Of a DNA stretch of 64,000 nt, positions 52,913-63,830 are shown piece by piece. Position numbers and translations under genes: made by a program. This DNA is from Adiantum capillus-veneris (Eukaryota; Streptophyta; Polypodiopsida; Polypodiales; Pteridaceae): contig CM043953.1 of the NCBI GenBank assembly GCA_014529385.2, forward strand, positions 115,726,049 to 115,790,048, in the 5' to 3' direction. How positions within the stretch are numbered: position 1 is the first letter of the stretch; each line of letters opens with the position of its first letter. The notes beneath the pieces were generated by a model. It searched no databases. It was not told where the DNA came from and saw only the letters and a list, made by a program, of their open reading frames with translations.

Positions 52913-53325
52913 TTATCCACGTGCACATTTGCCATTTTCTTCAATGTACTTACTTATCTTCAATTCCATGATATATCCAAACAACTTTGCCATAAGAGAA
53001 CCAAGCATTATAGTTTGATAGTTTTTTACATTGTTTGAAGCTCTCCCTTTGCAACAATTTGATCCAATTTGTACTCTAATCATGAGGCATACCATACTAT
53101 GGTGCCAAGCCAAACATATTGCGTTCGTCTCTTGTTTGTTTCAGAATATTTTGGAATTGAAACCTTGATGTCCATGACATTTCCGAACAACTTTGCCATA
53201 AGAGAACCAAACTAGTATAGTTTGATAATTTTTTACATTCTTTGGTTTCCTTTGCGGAGCAATTTGTTTCAGTTTGTACTCCAATCATGAAGCATCTGTG
53301 CTATGGTGCAAGACTAAATATCTCA
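52913..53325 (-). pseudogene. Two tandem LINE-type reverse transcriptase fragments
   Basis: Two diverged copies of one roughly 200-bp segment lie head to tail, at about 52913-53110 and 53111-53325 (minus strand). The first reads NVKNYQTIMLGSLMAKLFGY then IMELKISKYIEENGKCARG, close to the NYRTI...LAKLFG...LE.KI...EENGKRA.GQAGFR block of plant non-LTR RTs. The second carries the same segment in a shifted frame (IGVQTETNCSAKETKECKKL, LLWQSCSEMSWTSRFQFQNI). Neither has a catalytic box. Their strand is opposite to the L1 remnant just to the left, so they are a separate insertion or a rearranged piece of one. Confidence 0.45.
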
Positions 53326-53589
53326 TTTATCAAACAATGCGGTTTCACCTCTTGTCCAACTCAACATTTTGAAATTAAAACTTTAAAGATCTTCTGATTT
53401 ACGACAAGTGGCCAATTTTTTATTTGCTTACGACAAGTGGCCAATTTCTTAAGTCCTCCACATACACATGAAAACAAACCATGACCGACATCTTTCTACG
53501 TTTGGTTGCTTAAGAAACCAACATTAAATGCAAGATTATGGGCAACGTTACTTTTTTCATATTTAGAAAAAACTTTGAGAAGATGATGG

Positions 53590-53633
<44 letters not shown>

Positions 53634-54037
53634 GGGATGAGTGACACTTGTCTTGTTAAAAAATGCAATTTTCCCCTTTTGGATGTTTCATAGCTGGCTT
53701 TAGATTACTATAATGAGTCTCAAGCTAAAGACCTCATCTAACTAGGTGATTGCTTTGTCTTGAGTTTGCAGTTTAAAGAGAGATAGCATACAAAAGCCAA
53801 AAATTCCTAAAGAAATTATTTGACATGCAATAAGTATATAGAACATTTCTTTCTTTTTTTATTTTCTCTCTCTCACACACACACTCATGCTTGCACACAC
53901 GGGTGGGAAGCAAGGGAGTCTATAATGTCGCAGTAACAACAATCTCAACAATGCCAACAAACTACATGGGGCTCTCCCATAATTCTGAAACTTCACACAC
54001 ACACACACACACACACATGTGGGCAAGCAGACGGGCG

Positions 54038-54094
<57 letters not shown>

Positions 54095-54636
54095 ACTAGC
54101 CATCGGCTACTTTGTATGTGTTTGAATTTGGATAATTGTACCGCCCAAATAATAAAAGCCCAAGTCGATGACTTTTTATACAAGGAGTCAAGTTGAAGAG
54201 AAGAGAGCGGAGGATAGGAAGGACGGCAAGTTGGCATGTTTTTTTTAAAAGGAACCTTGTGGCTGCTTCCTTGCACTTGCATGCTGGCAAGGCTACAAAA
54301 AGACTTTGCCTGCTGCCATGTGGGTTCTTTTTGTCGTCATTCATCACATCTTTATTCTGAGGGTGTTGAAATCAATATTTTTTCAAAACGCTCGAGGAGT
54401 TTTAAATTACAAGTAACTAGGGGTACTTCAATTATATTTGGAGCTTTTTGCTAAAGTTACACATAAAATCTCCCAAGTTTGGAGACTAACTATGTGCTCT
54501 ACACTCTTTGTTTGCACACACATCTAACTTGTGCTACATATGGTGTGCTTTCCTCTTGTGAGTGCTTTGAAAGGATTTGCCAAGTGGTTTGCATGCCCAT
54601 GCAATGCATACCTCCTCCCAAGTTGCTCTCTCTCTC

Positions 54637-54702
<66 letters not shown>

Positions 54703-55060
54703 CCCCCCCCCCCCCCCCCCCCCCCCCTCTGTGTGTGTGTGTGTCTTTGACCTGGTTGTAACCAACTTTTTTTCACTTAACCTTTCTCAACTTAATTCAT
54801 TATTTTTGTAGCTAAAACTACCTTACCTATTAACACCATTCTCTTTCTCACACACTCTCTCTTCGTGTCTTTTGACCACGATATAACCTATCCTTCAAAC
54901 CTATTCTACAACTATGCTGTTGTTAGATGTGTTACTTTTTTGGCCAATATCATTCAACTAGGGTTTTTGACCTATGATAACTATAACTTTTTTTCCTATA
55001 TCAACTGGCAGTTAAGCCTACCGTATTAATAGATATACTAGCTCTACCTATTCAACTATT
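53326..55060. repeat. Microsatellite-rich stretch; no gene seen
   Basis: Holds (CT)n at about 53591-53622 running into (CA)n; CA-rich DNA at 53871-53900 and 53995-54016; (GA)n at 54041-54090; and a compound tract of (CT)n at 54627-54700, (C)n at 54701-54726 and (GT)n at 54730-54744. Frames called across these runs (for example 53891-54196 and 54479-54811) are repeats and not genes. Confidence 0.9.
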
Positions 55061-55460
55061 CCTTTGTCTTTAATGTATGCGACGTGCGCCTCTCTGTGAT
55101 TGCATTTGGACAGACCCTTGATGGGTACGTGAATATGGCCCTAGCATCGATTGGTGTGGAAATGGTGGATAGCCACACTACCTCTGCTCCTGGACCCTAC
55201 CTTGGTGTGGAGTTGCCGACTTGTACAGCTTCTCTGTGGACGGTTCAGCACTAGCAAAGTCCTATAAAGGTGAGCCCCTATGCTCACTTAGCTTTCATTA
55301 GCAATCTAAGCTTCATCTCTTTGTGTGCATTACTGTGAGTGAGTTTGTGGATATTATTGCCATGGCCACCAACAAAACCTCTGTTGAAGCTCTGAGGTAA
55401 TCTTTTGTTCTAAAGTACTATAAGATCATACATGTATTGAACCTATAGTTACCTGAATGA
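55061..55460 (+). other. Possible first exon of a host transcript (speculative)
   Basis: After the microsatellites the sequence becomes more balanced and gene-like. TATAAAG|GTGAGC at 55269/55270 is a strong plant 5' splice site. Downstream, an ATG in good context (GCCATGGCC at about 55359-55367) opens MATNKTSVEALR and reaches another donor-like AG|GTAATC at about 55397. The DNA to the right is T-rich like a plant intron. The frame that crosses the first donor is not open for long, so this may be a 5' UTR, a non-coding RNA or chance. No family is recognised. Confidence 0.22.
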
Positions 55461-57895
55461 TATTGGAAGGTAAACATGTGGTGCTTCATACTTTCTAAAA
55501 GGATTAAGGTACTAGCTAAATTCTTATTGACCCCTGAACTTGGATGCCTATACTCATGGTGATTATATAATATAAGGTTGCCTAGCTGAAATTTTTGGAC
55601 TAGAATGCTGTTAAAAACACCAATGACAATGTTATGTTAAACTACCCTGGTATCACTAAGTGGAAGAGATTAGTCTGTGATAGTATGACACCATGAAGGA
55701 ACTTTGTTGAGATCTAGCTTCTATTATTGTTCTATTTTGACTCACCACTAGGCCAAAATAATGAGCCTGAAGATATGTGTGGCCATTTCTCACTGGCTTG
55801 TTTAGAGGATGGTCTTGTTGAAAGCCTGAAACATTGCTTGTTGATTTTATCTGAAGGGGTTTCATTCTAGACTTAAGTTTGCTCGACTGTTCATAATACC
55901 TGCACCTTTATGCTGGTTATGGAAGGCTGAACTGAGTACTGCAACATAACCTAAACTAACCTTGTCTCATAAGATGTAAGTAGTGATTGACTATTGTTTG
56001 ATTGAATGTATTATAAGATGGGTTATCCTGGATGATTCATAATCTTATTACCGCACAAATGTTTGGAAAAAGGGATGAATGAAATGAGCTTGCCCTTAAG
56101 GAACGAGTACCTGGGCACTTAGCTCTAGGTTTAGGACTGATAAAGTTTTCACTTTAAAACTATTGGTCTTCTGGTGGATTGAATAAAAGACCTTTGACTT
56201 GAACATTTGTCCTTTTTGATACCTTACTATTTGTAGTTTGGGTAATAACTGGTTACTGTTTGTAGTTTGGTTACTAACTGGCTACAATGTATTACTAGTA
56301 TCCCTAGTTGTTCTTTTGAAAGAGCAGTTACTAGCTCAGTAATCACCTTTGGGCATCTGCTCCAGTCTTGTTGGATTTTGATAATGCCAATGGCTGTTTG
56401 ATTAGCCTAGACTGGTTCACCCTGGCTTTGGTACCTAAAGTTACAATGCTCGTTTTTTTTGGTACTAAATCCTTTTTGTTATAGAGAGTTTTCCTCTACA
56501 CTCTAGTACTAAAACTCCTTCGTACAAATAGATTACCTTATTGGTCTATTTTTAACATCTAAATTATACCAGATGGGTGAATGATACTATGTGAACTATG
56601 TGCTCTGATTTGGTGAAGCTTTTCATAATGCTAACTGCTATTAAATTTTATATCTAACTGGATCTATTGTAGACTGTTTTGGGTGATTTTTTGACTAATC
56701 CCAGGTAAGCTGGAGCTCTGGAGGATATATATATTTATATGTACTATTGTTTTCACTTGCTGCAATAATTACCTCACTTACACATACCTTGTCGTCTTAT
56801 ATCATTAACGGGTATCCCTGCTCTTGCTGAGTTTGTGCATCAAAATGTTACAACCTCACCCTCTACTGGAATTTGACTTTTGCTACTGAATTATTTAAAC
56901 AGTCAGAATGATATCAAGTGACACCTTTTACTGATCTATTTTAAGCACAAAGGTGAAGTGATAATATATCATGCTCTTCTCTGCTACTCATATATAGGTT
57001 GTTATGAATACTAAAGCTTGTTCACAAGGTTACCTCATATGGCACCTGTTTCCTTACTTACCATGGCATAGGGAGTACAAGGGAACTTTAAGGTTGTCCT
57101 AACCAAAGTTTTTAGATATACTGGTCTCTATTCTTTAGTGGTTACTTTCCTTATGGCACTCAACTAGATTATCTTCGTGGTCCTTTTTGAATTAACATCT
57201 AACTTATACCAGATAGATGAATGTTACTATGTGAACTATCTACTCTAATTTGATGGAGCTTTTCATAATTCTAATTGCTATTAACTTTTGTATCTAATTG
57301 GACTTACTATGGATTGTTTTTGGGTGCTTTTTTTGACTAATCCCAAGTAAGTTGGACACTCTGAAGGATATATATATTTATCTATACTTCTTTTTTGCAA
57401 TTCAACATTACTTGATGCAATAATTGCCTCACTTACACATACCTTGTTGTCTTATACTATTAACTGGTATCCCTGGTCTTGCTGAGTTTGTGCATCTAAA
57501 TGGTACAACCTCTCCCTCTACTGGAATCTGACTTTTCTATTGAAAGAGTCAGAATGCTATCAGGTGACACCTTTTACAGATCTATGTTTGAGCACTAAGG
57601 TGTACTGATTATATATCTTGCTCTTCTCTATTGCTCATATATAGGTTGTCATGAGTACTAAAGCTTGTTCTCAAGGTTACCTCATATGGCACCTGTTTCC
57701 TTACTTACCTTGACATAGGGAGTACAAGGAAACTTTAAGGTTGTCCTAATCACAATTGTTTGATATACTAGAACTATGTGCTTCATTGGCTGCTTTTCTT
57801 ATGGTACTCATATTGCACTAATATATGGTTTAGCTAGGTACTGATTGAACCAGTTACCTAACTATTTACCTTGCTGGTCTGTTTTGTGCTTCTAT
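55461..57895. other. T-rich, intron-like DNA with a tandem duplication; no gene seen
   Basis: AT-rich sequence with the plus strand biased to T. It contains a tandem duplication of about 640 bp: unit 1 about 56530-57169 and unit 2 about 57170-57809, roughly 85% identical by eye (shared words include TAACATCTAA, GACTAATCCCA and CTTACACATACCTTG). No open frame of note. Confidence 0.6.
56530..57809. repeat. Tandem duplication, unit about 640 bp
   Basis: Two head-to-tail copies offset by 640 bp (for example 56553 pairs with 57193). Divergence of about 15% indicates an old event. Confidence 0.75.
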
Positions 57896-58154
57896 TGAAG
57901 CGGTCCGGGGCGGGCAACAAGAAGAGCAACCTCTAGACACCCTTCAAGGCTCCCGTGCTGCTCAATGGGGCTGGGGCAAACCACAACACAAACCAAAACA
58001 ACAAACCCACAGCCAAATCCCAACTACACAAGGGGCACCACCTAGTTTAAGAGCGAACTAGGACGCAAAAGAGGAGAATCGTTAGAGCAACCCACAAACA
58101 AGCAAGGAATTTACACTAACCCTAACACCAATGGAACACTCTCACACACTAAAA

Positions 58155-58225
<71 letters not shown>

Positions 58226-61003
58226 GATGGTGCTCTGGCTGCTTTGAAGTGTATCGTTAATGATCAAGCAAACATAAATATATATATGTAAGAAAGAGAG
58301 AGAAGGGGGGAGGGGGTGCTTGTTGCACTAATGCCTTCTTACAAATCTGTCATGACCAATCAAAGTGAGATTAGTATTTGTTCAACATAGCCTGAGTAAA
58401 TTACACCACAACACATCACAAGAAAAAAGCCACCCCAATCACTGTCTTAAGGCCAGGGGAGTCCTCTCCACCCTGTCGCCCTCTTACAAATGTGGGATTT
58501 ATGGATAAAATTGATAACAATACCCGGAGACAAGCTATCAAGAACTTAAATAAAACACCAAGACACTTACACATCATTATTGTCCATGACTTCACGTTGG
58601 AAGGGAGACAAGGTATCCATGCTTAGTCCAAATTCACCCTCCTTGATTCAGCAAATGTTGGGCTTACACTAGTAGGAGAAATGATAGATTTCCTACTCTC
58701 AATTTAATGATCACTCTCTCTTACAATGGCATAGAGTTCCCTGCTAATCACCCCTAATACAACACATACATATGCCTAATGCCAATGAGATTCCACTCAA
58801 GAGCTCCTTTTCAAGAGGTTGAGCTTGGCTTCTCAAGCTATAGCATAGTGCTCTTTCTTCTCCCCCCTTTTTGTGCTAGCTACACCCTCCTTTTATAGCA
58901 ATTTTGAAGGCTAGGGTTACTCCTCTAACCATGGTTGGGTTAGATTTTCAGCAATTTATCTAATTTCTTTTGCTTGGAATTATCAAGAAGTTGGTGGGGA
59001 AAGAGAGAGGAGAGAAATGGAGGTGATAGGACTTTTCATAGTGGGTTAGTGTTAGTAGAGTTAGTATTAATTTACAAATGGAATTGGATATTTACAATGG
59101 GAGTATCCATGTAGGATACAAATAAAGAAGAAAAACTCTTAAGAGGTAAGAAAAGGTGGATTTCTTACAAGGTTGATGCTCCAAGTGTCTTGAGTAGGGC
59201 CAATTTGGCGCTTGTTGACGGTCCACTAGCTTTGACGGTACATTTTTTCTCCACTCTTGACCTTCCTTGAGAGACAAGGTAATTGAAGCTGAGTAATCAA
59301 CCATCATGATGCTGTCTTTTAAGAGAAGATGCTGAATTTTGTGGTTTTTTTGATAGATATGGGTAATTTGGAGGAGGAAAAATGAGACTAGGTGGTCAAT
59401 TTTGGAATGGAATTGTGTGTGGGAGGTATGAGTTCACCATGGTTTCTCTTATTCTTCAAGTTTGAGGAGAAGGTGAGTAGGGTGCAGAGAGGAGTGGTGA
59501 GAGAGGTGGGGATGATGAGTGGAGAAGTGTGTGTGAAAGAGGAAAATGATAAAGTGGAAGAGAGAGTGTGGCTGCATAGCATGGGAAAACTGGGGTCCAC
59601 TAATAAAATCATAGCTCACAGCTCGTAGCTCAAAAAAATATGAAAAAATTTGAGACAAAAGTTCAGCCCACGAGCTACAACTTTTGTTTGTATCACCTTT
59701 TCAAATTCAGAGAGCAAGTGAACTTTAAAAATTCAGCAAAACCGATCGTTTTTTTCCACTGCACAAGGTCCTTGTGGGGTCCTTCTTTGGATGATTCTTT
59801 TGAATACCTCCAAGAGTGAGCCCTCCATAGTGCATGTATGCATGCCACCTACCCTTGACCTTATTTGGTAGGTCTATAATTGAAGATATTGTTGAGATCA
59901 TGATATAAGTGAATAGTACAACTAAGAAAATCAAATATTGAGGGGTCTAAAATATGTACATGTCAAATATAAATAATATAAGTGGAAAAAATATAAAGGG
60001 GTCAAAAGAAATCTCTCTTATTATGAGGCTACCATAAAAAGATAAATGTTTTTGGTATTCTAATTTTTTAGAAAAAAAACAAAATAGATGTAGGAAGGGA
60101 AAAATTACAATAGTGAAAAAATATACACATAAATAAAACTAGTTTTTTTGGATTTTTGTTGGGGCGGAGTTACACCAAATATAAGAGAAGCTTACATGAA
60201 AATATTTCTATATGGAATAAAGAGTATGAAAAATGGTAAGAAAAATTGTGGTAAAGGTGAGGCAATGTACAGAGCATAAATAACACACACCTAGGTAGAA
60301 ATATTTAAATAAATACCAAAATAATTATGAAAAAATCTTTTATTTAGGCCCTATATACAAAGAAATATTTACATACGCATGGGCCATAATATACTTATAT
60401 TTTTTTTTATTTTTTTTTTTTGGCTCAACTAGCCCAATGACTAGCTAATTGAGGGTTTTTTATTTCAGTAAGGAGATATGGGAAAAGTCCCCTAACTCAC
60501 ACGCACCTATATACAGTGAAAGGGTGAGGGTAACCACAGTGTTTGAGTGATTTGATAGGGGGGGATAACTCACTATGGCAATCACAGAGAGCCGAAAAAT
60601 GGCTATCACTATTACTGGGGTTACTAGTTGTTTCTTGATGGTCTTACCCTGTGTTTTTTCTAACTGGAAAGAATTGTGATGGACTTACTATGTTGATCTT
60701 CACCTTGAACTAGCTTTTATGTTTCTTGGCTGGACAGAGTTTGATATACTAGAACTATGTGCTTCATTGGATGCTTTTATTATGGTACTTATATTGCACT
60801 AATATATGGTTTAGCTAGGTATTGATTGAACCAGTTACCTAACTATTTACCTTGCTGTTCTGTTTTGTGTTGTTATTACTGGGGTTACTAGTTGTTTCTT
60901 GTTGGTCTTACCCTGTGTTTTTTCTAACTGGACAGAACTATGATGGCCTTACTATGTTGATCTTCACCTTGAACTAGCTTTGATGTTTCTTGGCTGGAAA
61001 GAG
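57759..61003. repeat. Tandem duplication, unit about 264 bp, first copy split by a solo LTR
   Basis: Unit A is 57759-57895 plus 60609-60739; unit B is 60740-61003. Both begin TTTGATATACTAGAACTATG and run through TTACCTTGCTG, ATTACTGGGGTTACTAG and TTCTTGGCTGGA. Unit B preserves the uninterrupted sequence at the LTR insertion point. Confidence 0.8.
57896..60608 (-). mobile_element. Solo long LTR (2713 bp), right copy
   Basis: Plus strand TGAAGCGGTCC to GGCTATCA, flanked by a 4-bp duplication CTAT (57892-57895 and 60609-60612). Roughly 88-90% identical by eye to 12346-14985. A minus-strand TATA box CTATAAAAGG at 58889-58898, conserved in both copies, suggests that the LTR reads leftward. It has no internal region, so it is a solo LTR left after LTR-LTR recombination. 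The neighbouring tandem copy (unit B, 60740-61003) shows the empty site. A GA run lies at 58158-58228. Its parent element family is unknown. Confidence 0.85.
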
Positions 61004-61881
61004 CTTTAATGGTCTTCCTCTGGTTTGCTGGTCTTACTTTTTTGAGCAACACTGTGAGGTATGACTCGGCTAGTCCTACTAGTTTTACTTACTATTTCTT
61101 TGCAGACTTGTTGGTATTGGTATTGTTTTAAAATAAGAAAGCCTTAAATTGGGTTGTTGGTAGTAACCTAATATTAACAAAAAATTACTTTCATCAGTGG
61201 GTACAGATTAAGTTATTTACTAATCAAGCTAGATACCAGACTATCCATTCTGCTGGTCTGGTTTTAATGGTCTTACTGGGCTTACTAGATATCTTCTTGC
61301 TGGTCTTACCCTACTGATTCTTTAATGGACAGAGCTATGCTGGCCTTACTCTGCTGATCTTCACAATGAGCTAACCTTGCTGTTTCTTTGTTGGACAGAG
61401 CCCTACTGGCCTTACTCTATTTTTTGTTGGTCTTACCTTGCTAAGCAACATTATTTAGTCTACCTTGGATGGTTTTACTGGTCATACTTGCTAGTTCTTT
61501 GCTAATCTTATCTTGCTGTTACTTTGCTAGACAGACCTTTGTTGATCTTCAACACACACTAACAGCTTTTGCAGGGTTGGAGTTTAAGTTAACCCTTTTG
61601 CAAGGGACCATGGTGTGATTAAGACTATGGCCTACTTTTAAAAATGAAAATTATTACTCTGAGATGGTTTTTTTAAAGGTTTCTTAAAAGTAGTAACTTA
61701 TTGAATTGATTATATAGATGGTTCGACAACAAGACAAAGTTTTTTTATTTTTTAACAAAAACAACACTTAAGTTTTTTCTCTTAGGGCTTAGGTGACATG
61801 GATGACAACTAGGGTCACCCAAGTTACCTGCAATGCTATTTGAAAGTTAACCAATAGGTTGTTTTCTTATTGTGGATGCAG
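61004..61881. other. T-rich DNA with degenerate CTGGTCTTAC repeats; no gene seen
   Basis: Words such as CTGGTCTTAC, TGGACAGAGC and CTTACT recur from about 60640 to 61560 with irregular spacing, like a decayed minisatellite. Acceptor-like TTTTGCAG|GG (61574) and TTGTGGATGCAG|GT (61881) occur at its right end. Confidence 0.5.
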
Positions 61882-62137
61882 GTTAGGGTGTTGTCTCCTT
61901 CGTCTTTTGATGGGAAAAATGGACATGTTCTACACTTGCCTACTTATACTTTACAGGACATGTCCATTGACTCTGGCCTGTGACTTTTTGGATGTATCAA
62001 TTGGATAAACTCTCTAATTGATATATCATTGTTACTGTGAATGTAATCTAATGTCTTTGTATCTTTATAAAGGTCTCATGTGCTACGTTATGTATTTGTA
62101 AATAAAACTCTCTCTCTCCCCAAGCATATACAATAAA
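61882..62137 (+). other. Possible last exon with poly(A) signals (speculative)
   Basis: After the acceptor ATGCAG at 61876-61881 a 33-codon open stretch (VRVLSPSSFDGKNGHVLHLP, ending DMSIDSGL and a stop at 61981-61983) is followed by a 3'-UTR-like AT-rich stretch with AATAAA at 62101-62106 and 62132-62137. It matches no family I know. Without transcript evidence this is only a candidate. Confidence 0.22.
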
Positions 62138-62819
62138 AGGTTCCAAAAATATCTTACATTATGACAAATGCCCAATTTTAAAAATTACTTGCATCACGAT
62201 AGATGCCCTATTACAAAATCACAAGGAAGGTCTTCAATGCCCTTCCCAAGCAGTTGCATGCATGTGTCCTTGAAAGTAGATTATGAAAGTAGATTATGAT
62301 AGGCCCAACATAAGCATCACCTTGATTTGATGCTTGTATATATTTCCTTCTTTGAACCATGCACATGTGCAAGATGCCCACATAGTTTTCATGAAGTACC
62401 CTGCACAAAGGCATAATTGCTAACATCCTCGGAGACTATAGAGACATGCTCAATGGGATTTAGGTTGCGCTTTCAAAAGAGTTCTCCACTACAGTTTCAA
62501 TTGCGTTGTTGCAAACAAATCTTTTTGTCCTTCTTCATTGCACGTACCAATAATAGGGCAAAGCAGAGGAGGTTAGCTTGTGAAGCATATCCTTTTGAAT
62601 TTGAGGACAGTGAAACAATAGTGCAAATATTGCCCATCTTTGGAGCCAATGTGTCTTCAAGTATTCAAGGAATGCCTTCTCTTCATGGAAATCCTTCAAA
62701 AGGGCTGCTATCAAGCTTTGAATACGCTCTCTTATCTCTTGCTGAGGCCTCAAGAATGCATGATATTGTCGAGTTCTCAAAACATGTGGGCTCTTGTTAG
62801 TTAGCCTTGCACCTTTCTG
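62138..62819. other. Unassigned; one minus-strand frame of unknown nature
   Basis: The minus frame that covers the LINE block continues open to 62535 (AFLRPQQEIRERIQSLIAAL; HWLQRWAIFALLFHCPQIQK). It may be the end of LINE ORF1 or chance. Nothing else is recognised. Confidence 0.35.
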
Positions 62820-63830
62820 ACAAGCAGTACGAAAATGGGAAGAGATGCATGAAAATTGGGCCATGAATACATAACCATACGTGATTTTTGGATGCCCAAA
62901 ACAAAATATTGCTGGCGGAAAGGGGCTTGCACTTGATAAATGAATGCACCTTTTGCCTGGCACAAATAGAGGGGTCCCTAGTTTGCTTGCTAATTCTCTA
63001 ATAGCCCCACATAGCCAACTTGGCAAGTTTTCGGACTCAACCCATACTGGATGAACTTCCTTCAGTGAATGTGCTGAAGTGAAGAGAGGTTCCCATGAAA
63101 TGACACAAACAATTGATCTAAATAAGAAAAGAGGGATTTTACTTAGTACCTTGTTTACTGCTTCAGTGGAAATAAATCATATTGAGTAAAACCCTTTATC
63201 TAGATAATCAGCGTGCTCCACTGCTCAGCTATATTCCATTACCAATGATCTATTGATCTAGCTAATAAGCTCCATGCGATTTGGTATAAATCCAGAGATC
63301 AAGGAGAAGTTGGCTTGATCCATTAGCTGCTTCTCAATAATAGCTGATGGAATAGACATGGTAAGGGATTTTTCTAATTCGACCTATTGTGGCAGCACCT
63401 TTTTCAATTCGTTAAACGCTATCTCAATAGCAGATGAAAGTTCCTTGCTTGGTTCTAAAGTCATGTTTAATATCCTTTTGAGGGTGTTAGATTCCCCTCC
63501 TTTCTTCAGCTCATGTTGTACTGTTTGAAGCTCTGCTTCCAACTTGGCTCTTTCCCTCATTAAGTTGTCAAAAATTTTGGACACCCATGTACTATTGAAT
63601 TTACTTGTCTTGCCTACATTTCTTCACATCTCTTCCCCTTCACTACCTTTGCTAATGATATCCCGATCGTCCCTTCTTCTTTAGTCACATTGCCCTTTTG
63701 GCTTCCATCTATCTTAATAATGCCTTGAGTTTCCTCCTCTTTGATTGACTAATTCCTCTAAACAGAAGGGTAGTCATTGGATCACTGTCCCTCCTCCTTC
63801 CTCTCCCCCTCTCCCGTCCAAGACCATAGG
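62820..63830 (-). pseudogene. Second LINE ORF1 remnant, same family as at 50.3 kb
   Basis: Minus strand, from about 63830 leftward: a polar start (GNVTKEEGTIGISLAKVV), a charged helix (MRERAKLEAELQTVQHELKK; 63384-63584), IIEKQLMDQANFSLISGF near 63300-63360, then the DUF4283-like block near 62950-63060 (VHPVWVES; PSWLCGAIRELASKLGTPLF; VPGKR). The same three blocks occur in the same order in the plus-strand copy at 50280-50980 (GIHPV; LANQLGTPLFVPEKR; IKKQLVMQAKLTIIVGF). A knuckle-like CISSHFRTACQK follows near 62830. Stops and frame changes show it is dead. No ORF2 lies to its left. Confidence 0.55.

Noticed and set aside
55080-55260. Open stretch with DGYVNMAL resembling an Sm-like protein motif
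   Set aside because: Only about eight residues fit, the frame closes before the best splice donor and the second Sm motif is missing.
55359-55397. Twelve-codon frame MATNKTSVEALR before a donor-like site as a protein start
   Set aside because: Too short to judge; no downstream exon in frame with a known protein. Kept only as part of the transcript hypothesis.
12346-60608. The two long LTR copies as the two ends of one 48-kb element
   Set aside because: The right copy has its own 4-bp duplication and empty site, and many unrelated elements lie between; they are independent copies.
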